Shown in pieces: positions 57,791 through 64,000 of a DNA stretch of 64,000 nucleotides (positions are counted from its first letter, which is position 1; each line of letters starts with the position of its first letter). The position numbers and the translations under genes are program-made. Source of the DNA: Siphonodentalium dalli (taxonomy: Eukaryota > Mollusca > Scaphopoda > Gadilida > Siphonodentaliidae); the NCBI GenBank assembly GCA_032622095.1, contig CP136064.1, positions 180,518,011 to 180,582,010 on the forward strand, written 5' to 3'. The notes below the pieces were generated by a model. It saw only the letters and a list, made by a program, of their open reading frames with translations, made no database searches and was not told where the DNA came from.

Positions 57791-59469
57791 ACTGGATCGG
57801 TGCTGATTAAAATATGAAATATACATGTTTGCAGTCATCCTATCCATATCTTTTCTTTGTGGGTAGGTAGGAAAACACATTTTTTGAAACGCTGCACAAG
57901 TTGGGACCAACCAACCTACAGGTTTGAAGTTTGTATGCACTTTCAATGCATGTGTTAAGTTTTTAGTTTTGGTACGACGGCCAAGAATTAATTTGGGTAG
58001 GTGCCATTTGAGGCCAGTATGTCGGGCGACAAATTATATTTGTTATTTAGGCCTAAAGGTACATTGCAACTTTAATTTTAATCAAATTGTGATGACCTGA
58101 TCACATGGTTAGTGGAAAGAGAAATAATGTTACAATTCTTGTCAAAAGAAAACTTTTTAGATTTGGAACATGTATTATTCAAGACAGACAACATTAAAGC
58201 TCCATTTGTTGACTGAATAAATGCATACCTGTATATAGTATGATACGTTTGTATTGTTTCATATGCAATCATATGAAGTCATCCAATCAGCTGTGTCATT
58301 CTATTTTCTTATTACACAACATGTATAATGTAGTTGTTAGCCAGTAAAGTTTGTAATTTACGTTTTAATTTAAGATTGAAACTGGCTGTTTTATGTAACA
58401 ACTGGATACACTTTAGTGAGTTTGTATACGTTTAATGGTTGGAAGATATAATAACAAACTGTTACAAATATTCCGATGCTCTGATTTTACCCATGTACGA
58501 AATGTATTCATGGAAATTAACAACACGACGAGCATCAAAACATTTGTTTTCCTTATGCCATTGATGGTAATTGTACTAATATCACAGAAAACATGTAATA
58601 AAAAGACTGCTATGCATGTGCTGAGAGTTGGATAATTGTTTCAAGATTCAACTGAAAATTTTCATTGGACCGATATGACGATTATCAATGTTTCAACATG
58701 GAATAGTCAATGCCTTCATGCATTGCAATACGACCTTTCCGAAAGTATCAATGCATTTATTTATCATGCTCTTCCTTGTAAAGAAAAAACTTAACTTGCT
58801 TTTAATCTATGTCTCACTTGTCACCTCTTCCCCATATTACTACACCATATTTAATAGTATACATACGATATTTTGTTCTACAAAAGTACATGTATTTACC
58901 CCTACTTAATCTACTGTTATCACGGGCGTCAATGTGATAAACATGGAATCTTCCATTTTCTCCAAAATTCGCTATTATATATGATTAGACATGAGCGCAT
59001 TGCACAATGCTAACTCAATTCATGGTTGTTAATTATGGGGGAACATACAGAAGAAAATATCTCAGAACATATAGCTGGAGGCTTTGTTTGAAACATAATT
59101 CACCTCAAATAGAACTAAGGCCGTGAAAAGCAAAAGCTACCTCCAAACATGTCTCAATTTATACTTTCCATTTTGATTGAATTTCCATTACATAACTTGG
59201 ATGATTTTACACACGCATTATCAGGTTATGTGCAGCACATAACATGTGATGCGTTTGAAACATGTTAACATATTTCGCACAAATACGCACATAATCGACC
59301 TATAAAGTGAAATAGGTAGATATAATGTGATTATCTGATTCTGAAGTAAACAGATAATTGAGTCATGTCCGTTATTCCGTTTTATGGGGAGAGGCACAGT
59401 GAAAACACATGTTAAAGAGCTTAAACATGAAAGGTCGTTAGTTGACTTATTTGTGTCGTCCGTACATTA
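57791..59469. other. No gene or recognised element
   Basis: AT-rich with scattered frames of 60-73 codons and no domain, good splice-bounded exon or internal repeat recognised. Confidence 0.5.
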
Positions 59470-60839
59470 TCTGTTTATAATCGCCTCATTATGAGTCGAT
59501 GTGACTAAAACGCTCAAGTTTTCAGCACATTATCGACTTAAAATGAGGCGATTATCTACCTAAAACCAGTTGAGTTATAAGCAGATAATTTTCGGAGAAC
59601 AGGCTGAACATGTACACATGCACAAACTTTGACATATGAAACCAGAATTTTTTTTTTAAACCAAGGCTGAATTTAATTACATTCTTATCAGTTTTTTAAC
59701 AGGTTTTCAGAAGAATAAAAATCAGAAATTTAGATTGACTAGACCCGATTATCGAAAATCAAATCATTTTTGGAGAACTTGGTAATCCTGTCAGATGGTA
59801 AACTGTACCACATGATAGGAGGGATTTTGCAGAATCAGTTACCAGCATTCCATTTCCCCAAATAGTCCAGGCACATTAGGCGTGAATGGGGAAAAGTACG
59901 GAAATAAATCCCGGAAAGCTGATTTTTTTATATTATTTAGGCCATAACATCGCGGATGCGTCACGAAGAGTCCCCTAAAATCGGAGTTGAGCTTTCGGAG
60001 TTAACCAATTTTTTTCATAAAAAAATAAAAACTTATATATTTTTCACAATCATAGGAATAATGTGATGTTATAACAATTTTTCAGCCGAAACATATACCA
60101 AATGTACTCAATATTGTTCAATACAGAATTCTCGAACCAGAGATACAAATTCAACGGGGGGATTTGAATGAATTCCGCAGATATGGATATAAAATAACAT
60201 AATGACCCCCAAAAAATGACGATTTTTTCAGACAATCTGTATTATTCGATGTCAAATTTCTCGGGCTATTCACTACTTAGGCGCAATCAATTTGTTTAAA
60301 AAACTGCACAGATATCACTCCTCCAACATAATATGCGGGATTAGCAACTATACCTATGATAAGTGGTCAATACTTGTAAAAACATAACCCTACCCCCTAA
60401 ACTGGCTCTCGTCACATTTTGCCCTTCCGCTAGTCCAAGTGTTTGTTGTAGAAAACACACCAACTGTGAAAAGGGCGATACAAGCATGAAACTTGGCACA
60501 TATGTTCCTTATACGCTACTGCTCATTTTCACATGTGGCTCATTTGCAACAGGCTCTTCTTAGCAACGGTTGCTAGGCAACTACCCGGCATCGGATTAAT
60601 GCATATGACTGATATTATACGTGTTCTAACAAACTAAACTACGTCGTGTAGCATGTTTATGGTGAACATATTTGTTGTCAGTTTTTACCTGACTGACAAA
60701 TTGCCATATTACTTACTTACAAGGGGTGGCGGTTGCTAGGGACGCACACACAATCTAAAAATGCACATATGACTGATATTATGGTAGCTTTAACAAACTA
60801 AACTATGTCCCTAAATAAAAGCTACGGCACCGGCGTTAT

Positions 60840-61700
60840 CAATCATTTCATAGATTCACATATATGCTGGTAGGCCATGGACTGATCCACATATATAGGA
60901 GACACATGGACCCCATGCCTACGGGTAAGTCCATGCATGTGCATCGATCCACGTCTATACTATATGAATACCGTATACATACGTCCGTTTTCAGCCATTC
61001 GACCAACGCCCTATAGCATGAAGGTCCCAATCGATTGGTCGTGTGCACCACCATAGCTTGGTTATGGATCCAGGCTCATATAGGTAGGAAATTGAGACGG
61101 GCCACTATGGACAGCCCATGTATCCAGGCTGATTTAGTTATGACTTTATTACAAGACATTTATATGTAAAACATGAACCCATCCCATGAATGTACATGTG
61201 CCATGACTATCTAGGTTATAACCACAGCCACGCATACGCTATGGACCCATATGAACACCACATGTAGTGCAAATACACAAGTGTCGATAGTTATGTACAC
61301 ATGACATGTACCCAGGCAAATCAATAGAACGAACCCTAAATAGTATATCATCGGCCCAGGCCCCTTTCTATGACATGGACACAGTAGTTAAGACACGTCA
61401 TTGGATGCTGTTCCTTAGTAACTGTGGGTTGGTAATGGGCCCATGTAAATGGGTATTGGTCACCGGTTCCAAAGGGTAGTTCATGGTATCTCAATCTGAA
61501 ATATATAGGCCACACTCACGTACGAGCTCCTATAGACTTGTAAATGACTCATGACCATGTATTGACATATATGTAGTTATGGCATGGATATGAAAGAAAT
61601 ACAGTTAGTTCATACCGTATAGCAACTGGTATGCGGATGCTACCACACCGTGGTAGAGTGTTCTGCATGGATGCCATTGTCAAATGTAGTGCGAATGTCG
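60840..61700. other. Centre of the 59865 element, rich in ATGG/CCAT-type words
   Basis: The words 'catgga', 'ccatg', 'atgtag' and 'tatgtac' are unusually frequent, without a clean period. It could be a very old satellite or an unusual composition block. No exon is supported; a 68-codon minus-strand frame lies here but has no domain. Confidence 0.4.
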
Positions 61701-62059
61701 GATTCCATGGAGGGGGGTTCAGGTGGTATCGACATAAATGTGGGTCAATATTTTTACATGTCTCATCAAAATGTATTCCAACAATCGAATCATGGAAGAA
61801 ACAATAGTAAACTCCACACAGGTATGTGATTCTGATAAAATAAATGAATAGTCTGTCAGTTTAAAGAAGATTTGTCAATGGTAGGTGGTTACCTAGCAAC
61901 AATGAAACCTCAATACCAAAATGCCACACGAGAATGCGTCAGTACACAACACAACAACCTTTAGTTATGCATTATTGTCAATATAAGCATAATATGGCAT
62001 ATTATGAAACAATTATATCATGCAAATTTCCCAAAACTCATACCATATCATGAAACAGT

Positions 62060-62640
62060 TATATCAGTTAAATTACCAGAAACTCATACATATGGTATGC
62101 TTTCAAATGTGGGTATGTCCATAGCAACCACTACACAACCGTTAGGTAACGAATGCGGCAACTTTACTGCCATGTTCACTCTAACAACAATTATAATAAT
62201 TGTTTTCAATATAAAAATGTTACATGTCGTAGTTTGTTAAAACTACCATAATATCAGCCACGTGTGCATTTTTCGATGTCTGGTATGTCCCTAGCAACCG
62301 TTACCAGAAATATATAGTAATTTTAAAGTCGAACCCACACTAACAATAACTATTACAATTGTTTCACCATAAAATGATAATGACGTAGTTTATATTAGTT
62401 TGTCAAAACTATCATAATATCAGTCAGCTCGGCATTTTTCGATTTCGGGTATGTCCCTAACAACCGTTACCACCCCTGTAAGTAAGAACTATGGTAATTT
62501 TCCAGCCAGATCTACTCGAACAACAACTAATATTACTTTTACCATAAAAATGCTGCATGATGTAGGTTAGATTGTTAAAACTGCCATAATATCAGTCATA
62601 TTTGTATTTCTTCGATGTGGGATAGTTGCCTAGCAACCGT
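62060..62640. repeat. About 170 bp tandem repeat in the right part of the 59865 element
   Basis: 'ccataatatcag' recurs at 62246, 62412 and 62584. Each is followed by 'atttttcgatgt'-type and 'tatgtccctagcaaccgtta'-type phrases; a weaker first unit starts near 62090. Units are 166-172 bp with substantial divergence. The left arm has related but fewer units (60560-60830). Confidence 0.7.
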
Positions 62641-63332
62641 TGTCAAGGACGGACCTGCCGCGACGTCTATACATCTGAAAATGATTAATAGTGTATAAGG
62701 AACCTATGTGCCAAGTTTCATAGTGTTATCACCATTTGTACAATTGTTACGTCAAACGCCAGGACTATTATGTGGTATTTTGCCTTTCAGATACTCAAAG
62801 CCATGGGGTACGTTTTAGGGGGTAGTGTTATGTTTCCGGCTATAAAATCTTAAAGATGGTGATGGTTCGATATATCTCATCACTTTCCTGTTCTGAACTA
62901 ACCACTCTTCTAGTATAATGGTTCATATTTTAGCTCATTGTCGTCTGAATATCTTTACTCGCCTTCTTTTGGTAGGAAAATTTTGAATCACCATGCGATT
63001 TATATGCTCTCTTCGCCAATAAATGTCATCACATTATGGAATATCGACTGTTAGTAAGCTCTAGCACCAATTACGCATATCTATCGACACATGCTTCATG
63101 ATGTGTGAAGATTGAGTCCATAAATTAGCCTACATATGACTGCATTCGCATATGGTCTAATGGAATTTCGTCAGAAATTGCACCATTGCGAAAAATCATG
63201 ATATCTCAAAAAGCTCAACTCGGATTCTAGGGGACTTTTGCCAAGTGGTTCATAAACATGTTCTTATTAATCCCTGAAAAATTCAGCTTTCCGGGATTTT
63301 TTGGACTAGTGAAACCTAATGTGCCTGGACTA

Positions 63333-64000
63333 AAAGTGTAGTCAGGAAACTATAATGTTGGTAGGATATTGAGAAGCAGACGTTGTTTCTCAAATTTTAT
63401 GGAGTTAGTAGCGTGTTTCTGGTGATTGTTATGTGTGTATGAATGATGGGGCCCAGGATGTGCAACAGGCTTATAACTGTGATATTGCAAAACTTGTGAT
63501 TTTTAGAACAAATATTTAAGTATAAAATCCGTCAGTATACAAAGATGTGCTAACGGAAGCCTGCTTTGTCTGTCTCGCATTTGGTAGCCTGACGACATGG
63601 TCCACAATCCGACATAGTTCGCACATCGCGTTTCAATAAATCTGACAACAAAGTTGATGTTTTAAATCACGGGCCTGGATATTCGTCTTAGTTGAGAAAA
63701 TATCAAAGTGAATAATCAAAGAAGTTTCATCCTAAGATATTGAATATCCCGAAGCTTCAATTTGGGGAATACTGTTACTAAACACCATCTCACACCCTAG
63801 ACGCAAGCAGTATTTGTTAACAAGCTCCCAAGTAAGACCTACCACTTCTAACAATTGCCACATCTTGTGGTTACTTTCACTTTTTTAAATTTAATTTCAT
63901 TCTGTTAATAAAAAATCTCAATCATTGGCTTTGACTATATTCAACCATATGGAGAAATTATAAAGTGTAAATTGTGTTTTTTCTCACTCTTAATGACATC
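63333..64000. other. No gene or recognised element
   Basis: No splice-bounded exon, repeat or open frame of interest up to the window edge. Confidence 0.5.

Larger units (their letters stand above)
54268..59610. repeat. Inverted sequence pair possibly delimiting a 5.3 kb element
   Basis: 'cagcctgttctctcgaaaat' at 54269 with 'ctgcttat' and 'gttttaggtagat' is matched, inverted, at 59470-59609 by 'aggcgattatctacctaaaa', 'ataagcagataattttcgg' and 'agaacaggctg'. CAG...CTG ends would suit hAT, but the flanking bases show no duplication. A shorter copy of the left end at 50577 shows that the sequence is also part of the tandem duplication, so the boundary reading is tentative. Confidence 0.4.
59865..63330. 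mobile_element. TA-flanked element with arms of about 0.9-1 kb
   Basis: GTCCAGGCACATTAGG starts at 59865 after TA; its complement CCTAATGTGCCTGGAC ends at 63330 before TA. The inverted arms can be followed for several hundred bases: 'tcccggaaagctga' / 'tcagctttccggga', 'cccctaaaatcggagttgag' / 'ctcaactcggattctagggg', 'aaacttggcacatatgttcc' / 'aggaacctatgtgccaagtt', 'caacggttgctaggcaacta' / 'tagttgcctagcaaccgttg'. TA flanks suit Tc1/mariner-type transposition, although TA is a weak signal. No transposase found. Confidence 0.65.

Overview
This is a low-gene, repeat-rich stretch of AT-rich animal DNA: spliced exons with GT/AG borders, Helitron, hAT, piggyBac, pogo and LINE remnants, many foldback elements, and no bacterial gene organisation. 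The dispersed repeats (fragments rich in 'accttgacc' and 'taccaaatttcattcc', abundant 'tacatgta' words, PHD-like finger plus FLYWCH transposon proteins) are of a kind common in marine lophotrochozoans. A mollusc is my best guess; this is inference, not proof.

Only one gene is recognised with confidence: four consecutive internal exons of CFAP300 (C11orf70; a cytoplasmic dynein-arm assembly factor for motile cilia) on the minus strand, at 24585-24504, 22208-22139, 20712-20552 and 17232-17060. Their splice phases agree and the joined reading matches the remembered vertebrate protein. The first and last coding exons were not found. At the left edge, 30-482 (+) is probably the terminal exon of an unrecognised single-pass membrane protein.

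Layout. 0.6-4.1 kb: three copies of a roughly 430-460 bp foldback element and a tRNA-type SINE. 5.9-11.7 kb: Helitron-type ends, a foldback element with tandem-repeat arms, an 11 bp target duplication and a captured or encoded exon, and a hAT-type element with a perfect 8 bp duplication. 12-15 kb: a foldback element, a 15 bp minisatellite and an inverted-repeat element filled by a roughly 60 bp satellite. 17-24.6 kb: CFAP300, whose introns carry nested foldback and TTAA elements; one hairpin module recurs in three of these, in three successive introns, each with different termini. 24.9-30.7 kb: a probable Mutator-like (FLYWCH) element broken by a TA-flanked pogo-like element, itself carrying a hAT-type element. 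30.9-34.9 kb: twin 452 bp repeats, a tandem duplication and an 8 bp-TSD element made of GCGCTTAAGCGC-like palindromes. 35.0-41.7 kb: a large inverted-repeat structure packed with smaller palindromes. 43.7-47 kb: decayed LINE and other mobile-element coding sequence (minus strand). 47.7-54.3 kb: a tandem duplication of about 3 kb whose two copies each carry a DUF4371/hAT-type transposase fragment. 55.5-57.8 kb: coiled-coil and duplicated SGNH-hydrolase-like fragments. 59.9-63.3 kb: a TA-flanked element with arms near 1 kb.

Most longer reading frames lie in repeats or antisense to decayed mobile genes and are not called as genes. All identifications are by eye and memory; no search was run.
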